Below the pieces are notes generated by a model that did no database searches, was not told the origin of the DNA, and saw nothing but the letters and a program-made list of their open reading frames with translations. This document shows positions 48,177 through 55,387 of a DNA stretch of 64,000 nt, one piece after another; position 1 is the first letter of the stretch; each line of letters starts with the position of its first letter. A program made the translations under genes and the position numbers. Source of the stretch: Gemmatimonadaceae bacterium (GTDB lineage Bacteria > Gemmatimonadota > Gemmatimonadetes > Gemmatimonadales > Gemmatimonadaceae); contig JALHNZ010000002.1 in assembly GCA_022843265.1 (NCBI GenBank), positions 1-64,000 of the forward strand, read 5' to 3'.

Positions 48177-49351
48177 TGCCCACGTTGAAAGTTGCTGCGT
48201 GTGCAGCGGCGATGTCGGCGTTGAGTATCAGGGCGCTCGCAGCGCAATCAAGCGTACCCGCGCGCACACTCGTCGCCGAGTTTCGCATTGACGGCAATCA
48301 GGAAGAGCTGAGTCTGGTCATGGGCACGTTGCCACTGTCAGACGGCGATCTGCTCGTAATGACCGCCGACGATCCGATGGTTCGCGTGTACGCGCGCAGT
48401 GGCGCACTCAAGACGCGTTTTCTCCGAAAGGGCGCCGGCCCCGGCGAGGCCCGAAACATTGGCTCGTTCGGTCTGCTGCGCGATACACTCTGGACGTACG
48501 ACTACACGCTCAAGCGGCTGAGCTTCTTTGCGCCGGACGGGTCGCTGCTTCGCAGCCTTCAGAACACAGGCGCAGGACCGTGGAGAGACACCACGCCGGC
48601 GCACAACGTCTTTCTGTCGACCGTCACACCCATTGCCGTGCTCGCGGGCAACGTAGCCATTGGGCAGGTCTCAGCGGCGAGCCGAGCCCAAGCCAGCGGC
48701 GACGTGCGCTCGCAGCCGATGGTGCGCATGACGTGGAATGGCACTGTGACAACAATGATCGACCCACAACCGCAGGCCGCGCGGGCCCTGATGGTGCGAG
48801 TCGGTGACAGCAAACGCGGTACCGATTTGTATGGCCAGCAACCGTTTGACAACAGTCCGGTGTATGGCGTCTCGGAAGACGGTAAGCGCATCGCAATTGT
48901 GGACATGACACGCGCGGGAAACGAGCCGATCGTGCACGTCACGCAGATTTCGCCGCGCGGCGATACACTGCTGCGCGCGACGGTACCGTTTACGCCGGTT
49001 CCAGTCACGAATCGGATGCTCGACAGCACCGCGAAGGTGACAGCGGCGCGTTGGTCGCGGCCGGATCTTGAGCGAGACGTCCGCGCTGCGACGTACGCAC
49101 CGCGGTTCATTCCACCAGTGCAGCGTATCGTCTCGGCGAACGACGGCACCATGTGGCTCCGCATGTTCGTGCCCGATGGCACGCGCAGATGGCTCGTGCT
49201 CTCTCCGCAAGGCCGACCGACAATGACGATCGATGCGCCGAAGAACTTTGAGTTGATGAGCGTCGAGCGTGGTGTATGGGGCGTAGAACGCGACGACGAT
49301 GATGTACCGAGTGTGGTTCGCTACCGGATCGGACCGTCAGGGGCCAGGTAG
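48173..49351 (+). CDS. Exported 6-bladed beta-propeller protein
   Basis: A 392-residue exported protein (signal cleaved after ALAAQ). The blade motifs MVRVYARSGALKTRFLRKG and KGAGPGEARN (GxGPGE near residue 85) followed by RLSFFAPDGSLLRSL place it in the same 6-bladed propeller family as 36533-37858, and both end with a WGVERDDDDVP-like blade. It is coupled to the BlaR1-like gene by ATGA, so it is probably the output or ligand-binding partner of that sensor. A stem-loop (49380-49423) follows its stop and may end the transcript. Confidence 0.85.
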   Translation: MMPTLKVAACAAAMSALSIRALAAQSSVPARTLVAEFRIDGNQEELSLVMGTLPLSDGDLLVMTADDPMVRVYARSGALKTRFLRKGAGPGEARNIGSFGLLRDTLWTYDYTLKRLSFFAPDGSLLRSLQNTGAGPWRDTTPAHNVFLSTVTPIAVLAGNVAIGQVSAASRAQASGDVRSQPMVRMTWNGTVTTMIDPQPQAARALMVRVGDSKRGTDLYGQQPFDNSPVYGVSEDGKRIAIVDMTRAGNEPIVHVTQISPRGDTLLRATVPFTPVPVTNRMLDSTAKVTAARWSRPDLERDVRAATYAPRFIPPVQRIVSANDGTMWLRMFVPDGTRRWLVLSPQGRPTMTIDAPKNFELMSVERGVWGVERDDDDVPSVVRYRIGPSGAR

Positions 49352-49379
49352 GCGCTTCGAGCCTTCACGAACGAGGTGA

Positions 49380-49423
49380 TTTGCTCAGAGCATTGAGCAT
49401 TTTTACTCAATACGCTGAGCAAA
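49380..49423. terminator. Stem-loop after the BlaI/BlaR operon
   Basis: An 18-base arm (49380-49397, TTTGCTCAG...ATTGAG) pairs with 49406-49423 (CTCAAT...CTGAGCAAA) with two mismatches and an 8-base loop (cattttta). No U-tract follows. It may be a terminator for the propeller operon, or an operator or structure upstream of the toxin-antitoxin pair starting at 49506. Confidence 0.6.
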
Positions 49424-49505
49424 CGGTCATTTGTTCCGCCCCGATGATGAAATGGTATGGTGGGTGAATCTTGATCCCTTGCCTGGCAGGCGACAGGTTT
49501 AGACC

Positions 49506-49739
49506 ATGAGCTCGCGCCCCGCACCCGATTTCTCGCACCTGACCATTGCCGAGCGACTGCAGTTGGTTGAGGAGCTATGGGACAGCATCGCCGTTGACGC
49601 AGACGTCGAAGCGTTGCCGCTGTCAGAAAGCGAGCGCGCGCTCGTTGACGAGCGCCTTGATGAGCTGCGCGAGAATCCCGACGCTGGACGCCTCTGGTCA
49701 GATGTGCGAGCCGACATTCTCGGGAAGCATCGCGGGTGA
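49506..49739 (+). CDS. Type II antitoxin (addiction-module component family)
   Basis: A 77-residue protein of the putative addiction-module component family (TIGR02574-like). It has the family layout HLTIAERLQLVEELWDSI followed by LSESERALVDERLDELRENP, a helical fold that wraps the partner toxin. The toxin gene overlaps it by 4 bp (GTGA at 49736-49739). Such antitoxins neutralise the toxin and usually repress their own operon. Part of its N-terminal coding sequence is found again as a remnant at 46109-46150. Confidence 0.87.
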   Translation: MSSRPAPDFSHLTIAERLQLVEELWDSIAVDADVEALPLSESERALVDERLDELRENPDAGRLWSDVRADILGKHRG

Positions 49740-50029
49740 TCAGACTCATCGTCCGTCCGCTCGCTGAAGCGGATATCGACGAAGCGTTTGCATGGTATGA
49801 GAGCAGATCGGTGGGACTTGGCGTGGACTTCCCGCGCGCCGTGGACGATTGCTTGGCCTCCATTGAAGCCAGCCCGCTCGCATATCCGATAGTCCATCGA
49901 AACGTGCGCAGAACTCTGCTTCGGCGATTCCCCTACGCGATGCTTTTCGTTGTGGACGCGGATCGCGTGCAGGTCATTGCGTGCGTTCACACGAAGCGAC
50001 ATCAGAGGCGTTGGCGACAGCGCGTGTGA
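49736..50029 (+). CDS. Type II toxin, RelE/ParE superfamily
   Basis: A 97-residue toxin with the ParE/RelE fold signature: LIVRPLAEADIDEAFAWYES, then PLAYPIVHRNVRRTLLRRFPY and VIACVHTKRHQRRW at the C-terminus. In this family, members either cut mRNA on the ribosome or block gyrase; the conserved residues here do not settle which. The start is GTG overlapping the antitoxin's stop. The pair looks intact and therefore probably active. Confidence 0.88.
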   Translation: MIRLIVRPLAEADIDEAFAWYESRSVGLGVDFPRAVDDCLASIEASPLAYPIVHRNVRRTLLRRFPYAMLFVVDADRVQVIACVHTKRHQRRWRQRV

Positions 50030-50056
50030 TGGGCGAGCGGCCACCGCCGTGCCCCA

Positions 50057-51170
50057 TTACCAAGGCAACAGGTGCTTCCGGATCGATTTGAGATCATCGT
50101 CATCCGTGTGCACCACGTACACGTGACGCGCGCCGAAACCGATGATCTGCTCGTTCGGCCCCAACAGAATGATGCGTTTGATTCTCGCCTGCCGATCGAC
50201 AACATCGTATCGTCGAGTCGGTGATTCAACGGTTCGAAGTCGCTCGATGAGCACGTTGCCTTCCGTGTCGGCTTGCAGCGTGGGAATTCTGCTACTGGCC
50301 AGCTGAACAAACGGGGGAACAACGCTCGGCCAGTCGTTGAACGCGTCGGTTTCACAGGAGAACCTGTCCACCATCACTTGAATCGTGAAGCATTTGTCGC
50401 GCGCGGTAGTCGCCCTGGGTACGTACGTGGGAAGTGCAGTCCCGCGAATCCATTGACCATTCGGTTGTCGCCAGTCTACGCGGTACGGTCGAAGTCTTGC
50501 CACCGCGATCCATCCATCGGGGAGCAACAATCCCTTTTCTGCCACAGCAAGTGGATTGGTTGGGAACACATGGTTGAGCCGCGTCGGCGTCGCCGGGACC
50601 CAGGAGCCGGGCGACGGTATCGATAGCGACTGCTCGCCAGTTTGCACGAATCAGCACGAACGTATCCGCAGTTGATGGAAATCGTCGCGCTCCCTTGGCG
50701 TAGATGTGAGCCTGTGTGGAAACTACGTGGCCGTCGCGGCTGGCGCCGTCAAGCCTGCCACGCAACAGCAGGTTTGCAGGCTCCTGCTCGGCGAACGTTT
50801 TCGTAATCTTTGTCCCGACAAGTACGAACCAACGGCCGGTATACGCATCGGTAAGCAGCGAGGAATCAGCGCCGAGCGCGAAGAGCCACCCGACTGTCCG
50901 ATATTCGCCGGGCCCGCTGCCGGTACGCCCGATGTTCGTGGAAGCACCGGTGGCGAAGTTGTAGTGCAGCAGTCGATTTTCGCTCTGATCTGCGATCAGC
51001 GCTGTACCGTCTGGAAGCTCGCGTATAGCGATGGGCCGGACAAATTCGTACGGCGTTGCTGCGACGGGTGTGGCGAAGCGTACGGTGGGTTGCGTGTGCG
51101 CAGGATGAATCGCTGCGATACCCGCGAATAGTACTTGGGTCTGTAGACGCAAGCAGAAACGAGTCGGCAC
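50057..51170 (-). pseudogene. 6-bladed beta-propeller protein with apparent frameshift
   Basis: Two overlapping frames together make one propeller. The upstream frame runs from GTG 51170 (signal VLFAGIAAIHPAHTQ) through LHYNFATGASTNIGRTG and GSGPGEYRTVGW to about DTVARLLG near 50605. The continuing sequence (WVPATPTRLNHVFP, KGLLLPDGWIAVARLRPY, VVHTDDDDLKS, stop at 50057) is in a frame one base different. A single inserted base at about 50590-50612 (gggacccaggagcc, a run-rich spot) would explain it. A sequencing error is possible; otherwise the gene is broken or made by frameshifting. It starts 4 bp after the DsbA-like stop. Family as at 36533 and 48173. Confidence 0.75.
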
Positions 51171-51174
51171 GGCG

Positions 51175-51846
51175 CTACCTCGGAAAGGGTTCGCGGTTCC
51201 GCAGCAGGTCTCGTATTGCACGACTGATTGAACCACGATGCGGCGGTGCGGTGTAGCGCCAACCATTAACCAACACGGTGGGCGTTACGCGAACACCCCG
51301 ACTGCGTGCGAACTCACGTGCAGACTCCGCGCTCCGCGATGGGTCATTCCGCTGATGGCAATCAACAATTTCCTCCGAGCGAGGTATGTGCGCTTCACTC
51401 AGCATGCTCAGCCACTCTGTCTGTCCGAGAATAGCCTGATTCGCATACAGCATCGAATCTACGGCGCTAAACTGACCGACCGTCTCGGCGCAGTCCGCGA
51501 TGCTGGCGGCATCAGCAGCAAAAGGGTGCGTAGGAAGAGGAAAATCGATATGCGTGACCGCGAGCATACCCGGAAACTCTCGCCGTAGCTGAGCTGCATC
51601 TTCATGAAAGCTCCTGCAGAACGGGCACTGGTAGTCAGCGAAGACTACGGGGTGCACCTTCGCCGATTGCGCACCGAGTTGCTTTCCTCGTGGCAGAAGC
51701 GTGCTCCAGTCTTCCTCGTACGTGGCTACTTGATTTGCAACAGGCGGATCAACTAGCACTAATCGATACACTGCAACGGCTGCCAAGGTAATGGCACTCA
51801 AGGCGACGGCAACCGAGAGTACACTTTCAACTTTCTCTTTTAGCAT
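51175..51846 (-). CDS. DsbA-like thioredoxin-fold protein, membrane-anchored
   Basis: A 223-residue protein with an N-terminal signal anchor (VAVALSAITLAAVAVYRLV) and a DsbA-type thioredoxin domain. The redox motif is CPFC (Cys74-Cys77) in VVFADYQCPFCRSF, and the cis-Pro loop is VTPTVLVNG. A helical insertion between them contains two more Cys (IADCAE, IVDCHQ). It should act outside the cytoplasm as a disulfide oxidase or reductase. It is followed 4 bp later by the (frameshifted) propeller gene and preceded, after 86 bp, by the S1 protease. The Cys-rich protease next door could be a substrate. Confidence 0.87.
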   Translation of the reverse strand: MLKEKVESVLSVAVALSAITLAAVAVYRLVLVDPPVANQVATYEEDWSTLLPRGKQLGAQSAKVHPVVFADYQCPFCRSFHEDAAQLRREFPGMLAVTHIDFPLPTHPFAADAASIADCAETVGQFSAVDSMLYANQAILGQTEWLSMLSEAHIPRSEEIVDCHQRNDPSRSAESAREFARSRGVRVTPTVLVNGWRYTAPPHRGSISRAIRDLLRNREPFPR

Positions 51847-51932
51847 CTTGGACTCCCATTTGCTGCCGTGGCACCGAGCCCTAACGACCGCCGATTGAAG
51901 CGCAACCGCGATTGTCCGCGCTGATCAAGTAT

Positions 51933-52792
51933 CTATTGAACGTTCCCTGCGCACACAAAGAAGTACGCTTCGCCGGAGCACTGACCGTTGTCCCCGCAGG
52001 CCCCTCCCGTCGTTTGAGGGCAAAGCTCGGAACATACTCTGGTGATGTCGGCTATTTCACAGCCGCCTGAAACGACGCAACCCGAGAAACAGTCGCAGGG
52101 TTGTAGTAGAACACTGGTCCGCCGCTGTCGCCGCCAGAGCCGACCGCCCAGAGGGAGTACGCGCATCGCAGCGCTCTGCCGTTGTTGAAAAATGTGTAGC
52201 ACGTTCGCAGAACCTCTCCATAGGTCCATCCGGAAGTCGCGCCGATTTTGTCCATGGTACTGCCTTGCACAATCGAGGATGTCTGGTCGGCTACTGCAAT
52301 GTAGGTGCCCTTGACGATTGTCGTGTCAAAGCTTGGTAGTAAGGCTGATCGCGTATTTGGTTTCGCGAGATAGCCCACCTTCACATCTCGCCCCGTCACA
52401 ACGTAGAAATTCGCGTCGCTGTAGCGGTAAGTTCCGCACGGCCAGAATAGCGGGCAGGTGCCTGGACTAGGATCGTACAGTTCATATCCTGTCGGACTTG
52501 TCGCAAACCCAGGCTGCCCAAAAACGCCCCCAGTGGCATTGGTTGCCCACATATTGGGTGAGCAATGCGCTGCTGAAACGAAGCCTTTCATTCCACCAGC
52601 GGCCTGAGCCGTAAATCCAATCGTGCAAATGCCGCCAGACGACGGATTCGGCACGTGCCATACGTATCGGAATCCCCCCACGAGCGTATCTGCGTACACA
52701 CCAAGATTTGTTGCGCTTTGCGTGCGAGAAACTGGCAGACTTCTGTCCTGCGCTAGGCTCATCTCAATCGCCCGGACGGCGGCGAAAGGCAC
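51933..52792 (-). pseudogene. Chymotrypsin-like (S1) serine protease with likely frameshifts
   Basis: The longest frame (52052-52792, 246 residues from a GTG) has a chymotrypsin-type triad: His76 in FVSAAHC, Asp126 in YRYSDANFY and Ser223 in GGDSGGP. It ends 23 residues after the serine. The adjacent frame continues with SGCVVSGGCEIADITRV to a stop at 51933 and restores the post-serine 'VVSGG' substrate-pocket strand seen in streptogrisin-type proteases; loss of one base at about 52082-52092 would explain this. The 5' end also lacks a signal peptide, and coding-like sequence (TSTFAAQLARLN) lies upstream of the GTG with no start. Either a decaying gene or base-call errors. Confidence 0.7.
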
Positions 52793-53039
52793 GTTCAGTC
52801 GGGCGAGTTGCGCCGCGAATGTAGAAGTAGGCGAATAATCGCCACTGGTACTCGGAGCCGCTTCTGTGTCGAGAGTGCGAAGGTCGGTTCAGCAAAACCG
52901 AAGCGTATTTCACGGATGTTTGGCAGCATCCAACCAAGCGAATTCGCCCTGAGACAATCGAGGAAGGCACGTGCAACGACATCGCTGGCCCGCCTTCGTT
53001 CACAACCATTTGTTATGAATGGCTGCAGCCGAGCGCAGC
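52793..53039. other. Non-coding or decayed region upstream of the protease
   Basis: No complete gene is seen. The first 100 bp probably hold the lost 5' end of the S1 protease on the minus strand (open frame without a start from about 52895). At 53003-53046 the plus strand reads ttgttatgaatggctgcagc and then gagcgcagcGTTAGGC, which resembles the right end of an integron attC site. Confidence 0.5.
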
Positions 53040-53046
53040 GTTAGGC
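53040..53046 (+). other. Possible integron attC core site (GTTAGGC)
   Basis: GTTAGGC fits the GTTRRRY right core of attC sites and is preceded by gctgcagccgagcgcagc, a sequence of typical attC composition. The start codon of the DUF433 gene comes 55 bp later. It is the left limit of a possible one-unit gene cassette (see 53621-53627). A full folded attC could not be shown. Confidence 0.4.
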
Positions 53047-53065
53047 ACCGCGCCAACTTTTGGTG

Positions 53066-53071
53066 TATACT
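53066..53071 (+). promoter_or_regulatory. -10-like TATACT upstream of the DUF433/DUF5615 pair
   Basis: TATACT lies 30 bp before the ATG at 53101. No convincing -35 is found at 16-18 bp. GAGG at 53089-53092 is a suitable ribosome-binding site for that ATG. Confidence 0.5.
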
Positions 53072-53100
53072 GAAGGAGACCGCTTCTCGAGGACATGCCC

Positions 53101-53322
53101 ATGGACCTTTCTCACGCGATTCACAGCGATCCCGATACACTCGGCGGCACTCCGGTATTTGTCGGAACCCGAGTCCCTGTGCAGTCGCTCTTCGATTATC
53201 TCGAAGGAGGCGACACGCTGGACGAGTTTCTGCGGCAATTCCCCGCGGTGTCAAAGGAGCAAGCGGTGACAGCGTTGGACGCCGCCCGCGATTCGTTGCT
53301 CGCCGGTGCGCGTTCTTCTTGA
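53101..53322 (+). CDS. DUF433 antitoxin
   Basis: A 73-residue DUF433 (VapB-like) antitoxin: it contains the family's GGTPVFVGTRVPVQSLFDYL and GDTLDEFLRQFPAVSKEQAV segments, a helix-turn-helix-type fold. It pairs with the DUF5615 toxin, which overlaps its end by 17 bp. I chose ATG 53101 because it is spaced 8 bp from GAGG; the ATG at 53095 is too close. The pair is preceded by an attC-like core and followed by another. Confidence 0.88.
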   Translation: MDLSHAIHSDPDTLGGTPVFVGTRVPVQSLFDYLEGGDTLDEFLRQFPAVSKEQAVTALDAARDSLLAGARSS

Positions 53323-53626
53323 CGAGAACCTGCCGCTCGAGTTTGCGGCAGAGATCGTGGGATTTTCCGTTGCGACGGTGCGCGGCTTGGGGTGGTCTGG
53401 CACGAAGAATGGAGAATTGATGCGCCGCGCCGCGCCCATCTGCGACGTATTTGTCACGATGGATCGCAATCTCCCGTATCAACAGAATATTCCCGCACTG
53501 TCGTTCGGCGTCGTTATTGTCTACGCCCATTCGAATCGGCTCGCCGACCTCCGACCGATCGTGCCGGCATTGTTGGACGCCATTCCCACTGCAGCTCCGG
53601 GGACTTCAGTGCGCGTCGGTGTCTAA
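53306..53626 (+). CDS. DUF5615 PIN-like toxin
   Basis: A 106-residue PIN-like protein (DUF5615). It starts VRVLLDENLPLEFAAEIVGF with the first acidic residues of the active site (LLDEN), and has the second acidic set in DVFVTMDRNLPYQQ. It should be a metal-dependent RNase kept in check by the DUF433 protein. The GTG start overlaps the antitoxin gene. Its stop TAA lies inside GTCTAAC (53621-53627), which would match the left core of an attC site. Confidence 0.88.
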   Translation: MRVLLDENLPLEFAAEIVGFSVATVRGLGWSGTKNGELMRRAAPICDVFVTMDRNLPYQQNIPALSFGVVIVYAHSNRLADLRPIVPALLDAIPTAAPGTSVRVGV

Positions 53627-53627
53627 C
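53621..53627 (+). other. Possible attC left core (GTCTAAC) at the toxin stop
   Basis: GTCTAAC fits RYYYAAC and would pair with the GTTAGGC at 53040-53046 (complement GCCTAAC) with one difference, as expected for the two cores of one cassette in circular form. Stop codons inside this core are usual in cassettes. However, no GTTRRRY right core is found within 130 bp downstream, so the end is missing or the match is chance. Confidence 0.35.
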
Positions 53628-53746
53628 GAGCTTTCCCCCTTCATAGCTTAGCGTAGGGAGCAACGTCGTCCGTTCGCCGGTATTCGTGGTACCGCGCACC
53701 GAACCCCCCGTGCGTGCGAACGTACGAAACAGCCGAGGATGGCGGG

Positions 53747-53752
53747 TATAAT
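53747..53752 (+). promoter_or_regulatory. Perfect -10 box TATAAT, probably giving a leaderless mRNA
   Basis: TATAAT ends 8 bp before the ATG at 53761, so transcription should begin at or next to the start codon. No good -35 is visible (acgaaa at the 17-bp position) and no ribosome-binding site can fit. This suggests a leaderless transcript for the small membrane protein. Confidence 0.6.
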
Positions 53753-53760
53753 CTCACAAC

Positions 53761-54009
53761 ATGACAGCCGAAATGTGGCTCACCATCAGCGCAGTTGCCG
53801 TAGTCCTGCTCGCGGCCGCCGTGCCGCTGCTCGATCGGCTCACTGACGCACCAATCATGCGTCGTGATGTCAACGCTGGCACCAAGTCGTGGCGGTTGCG
53901 AGCAGCACTGCGGCGGCGTGAAGATCCACCGCTCTCGATGGGCGCGGGTCTCGACGAGGCGCGCGTGGGTGACGTTGTTGCCACACCGCGCGCACGCGAC
54001 AATCGATAG
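53761..54009 (+). CDS. Small single-pass membrane protein, unknown
   Basis: An 82-residue protein with one hydrophobic helix at residues 5-24 (MWLTISAVAVVLLAAAVPLL) followed by a basic, Arg-rich tail (RRDVNAGTKSWRLRAALRRR). I recognise no family. Support comes from the precise -10 box just upstream and a coding-like composition. Its stop is 40 bp from the convergent stop of the gene at 54049. Confidence 0.6.
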   Translation: MTAEMWLTISAVAVVLLAAAVPLLDRLTDAPIMRRDVNAGTKSWRLRAALRRREDPPLSMGAGLDEARVGDVVATPRARDNR

Positions 54010-54048
54010 TAGTGCGCCGTAGATCCCAGCGCGCGACGTTTGTTTTGC

Positions 54049-54840
54049 CTACTGCGTGTACACCGCCAACACCGTACACGCCGTCGAGTACACAAACGGA
54101 CGCCATGCATCAGGCAGCGGATTGCCCGGCGTGCGCACCATTACGAGCTTGAGATTCTGTACCGGAATCTGACTCACCGACACATTGCCCTGCGGGAAAT
54201 CATTCAGTAGCACCTGAGCGCAACGCGACGCCGTGCGCAAAGGCTCACGCGGAAACCCAGGCAACAGATTCAGTAAATCACCTGTGAACGATGTTTTCGC
54301 GAGCTCAAAGTCAGCGGGCAGCAGCACACCACTCGGCACTGAAACGTTCATCGCACGATCATACAACTCGAGGTCGCGGCGCCAGCTCTGCTCCACTTTC
54401 CGCTCCTGCTCTTCATCATCCACATGCGCGAGCGTCAGATCGAGCGCCCCGTTTGGCACCGCGCGGAGCAACCGCGCAACCGGTGCAAAACCGGTCTGGC
54501 GCGCGCCAATCGCAAAGAGTGCATCTGGCACCTTCGTGAGCTGATAGCGACCTGATGCATCAGTTGTCACGATGCTGACTTCACCAGTCTTGTCGCGCAA
54601 CGTCACTTCGACGCCCGCAATCGGACGGCCGGCGTCATCAGTGATGGTACCATACAGTTGACGCACATCCTGTGCGCTGCTGTACGCGACAGTTCTCAGC
54701 GCCGGCGTCTGCGCGAGCAGCGTGCCCGCGAGCAGTGTGCCCACCGTGAGCGCGGCAATCACCACCAGACGGCGCACAGAGGCCTCGCGGGCCGCGGTCT
54801 CCGTCTCTTCAATCGCCTCGGCTTTGGCTGTCGGCTTCAT
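54049..54840 (-). CDS. Membrane-anchored protein with carboxypeptidase-regulatory-like domain
   Basis: A 263-residue protein. A cytoplasmic N-terminus of about 24 residues leads into one helix (LVVIAALTVGTLLAGTLLAQ). The following domain is a CarboxypepD_reg-like beta-sandwich (YGTITDDAGRPIAGVEVTLR, TTDASGRYQLTKVPDALFA). The C-terminal half has a plug-like segment (TGDLLNLLPGFPREPLRTA) reminiscent of TonB-receptor plugs but with no barrel. It resembles the gene at 59649-60419 in layout. Function is not known; it may present a ligand-binding domain to the periplasm. A GAGGAAT ribosome-binding site precedes the start. Confidence 0.72.
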   Translation of the reverse strand: MKPTAKAEAIEETETAAREASVRRLVVIAALTVGTLLAGTLLAQTPALRTVAYSSAQDVRQLYGTITDDAGRPIAGVEVTLRDKTGEVSIVTTDASGRYQLTKVPDALFAIGARQTGFAPVARLLRAVPNGALDLTLAHVDDEEQERKVEQSWRRDLELYDRAMNVSVPSGVLLPADFELAKTSFTGDLLNLLPGFPREPLRTASRCAQVLLNDFPQGNVSVSQIPVQNLKLVMVRTPGNPLPDAWRPFVYSTACTVLAVYTQ

Positions 54841-54937
54841 TGGCTGATTCCTCAGGCATCATGTGAACGTGAGACGCACTCGTCTCGCAATTCTTTATAC
54901 CTGTTCTACCCTCAGCGTCGGTCTGCGATCCGCGCCC

Positions 54938-55387
54938 TTAGCGCGTGAGCACCAACCCCAGCTCGGCGCGCGTGGTACGCCGCACTTCACCAGCAAACAT
55001 GGCGTGCGATCGAATTGTGAGACGCGGACCAATACCGCGGCGCACTCCCGCACTCACCGCGCCGCCCACTCCGGCAGTCGAAGCGCCAAACGTCGTGTAG
55101 GCCACGCTTGGTCCGACAAAAACGCCCCACGCTTCATCAGGCGACGTCACGAGCCAGAGCGCGGACACATCCAGCGCGACTCCCGCGTCAGGACAACTGC
55201 CCGCGCAGCCGCCAGGCAACGCGCCAGCGGCGGCCGACGACGCCACGCTCAGCCTCGGTGTGAGCGCGTACTCCGCACTCACACCGACCACCGGCATCGT
55301 GTACCTCGACTGCCCCGTCTCGATGTTGGCACCGGTAACAAGTGAGCCAATCCCGATAAACGGGGCCCACAACAAAAACCGATTCAC
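54938..55387 (-). CDS. Small exported beta-rich (outer-membrane-like) protein, unknown
   Basis: A 149-residue protein with a signal-like N-terminus (MNRFLLWAPFIGIGSLVTGA) and alternating hydrophobic strands (TMPVVGVSAEYALTPRLSV, WGVFVGPSVAYTTFGAS, AELGLVLTR), as in small outer-membrane barrels. Two Cys are close together (GGCAGSC). I do not recognise a family. The GTG start overlaps the stop of icd by one base (TAGTG), so it is probably translated with icd. Confidence 0.6.
   Translation of the reverse strand: MNRFLLWAPFIGIGSLVTGANIETGQSRYTMPVVGVSAEYALTPRLSVASSAAAGALPGGCAGSCPDAGVALDVSALWLVTSPDEAWGVFVGPSVAYTTFGASTAGVGGAVSAGVRRGIGPRLTIRSHAMFAGEVRRTTRAELGLVLTR

Noticed and set aside
52764-53009. 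81-codon minus-strand frame as a separate gene upstream of the protease
   Set aside because: No family likeness and overlap with sequence that reads better as the lost 5' part of the protease in another frame.
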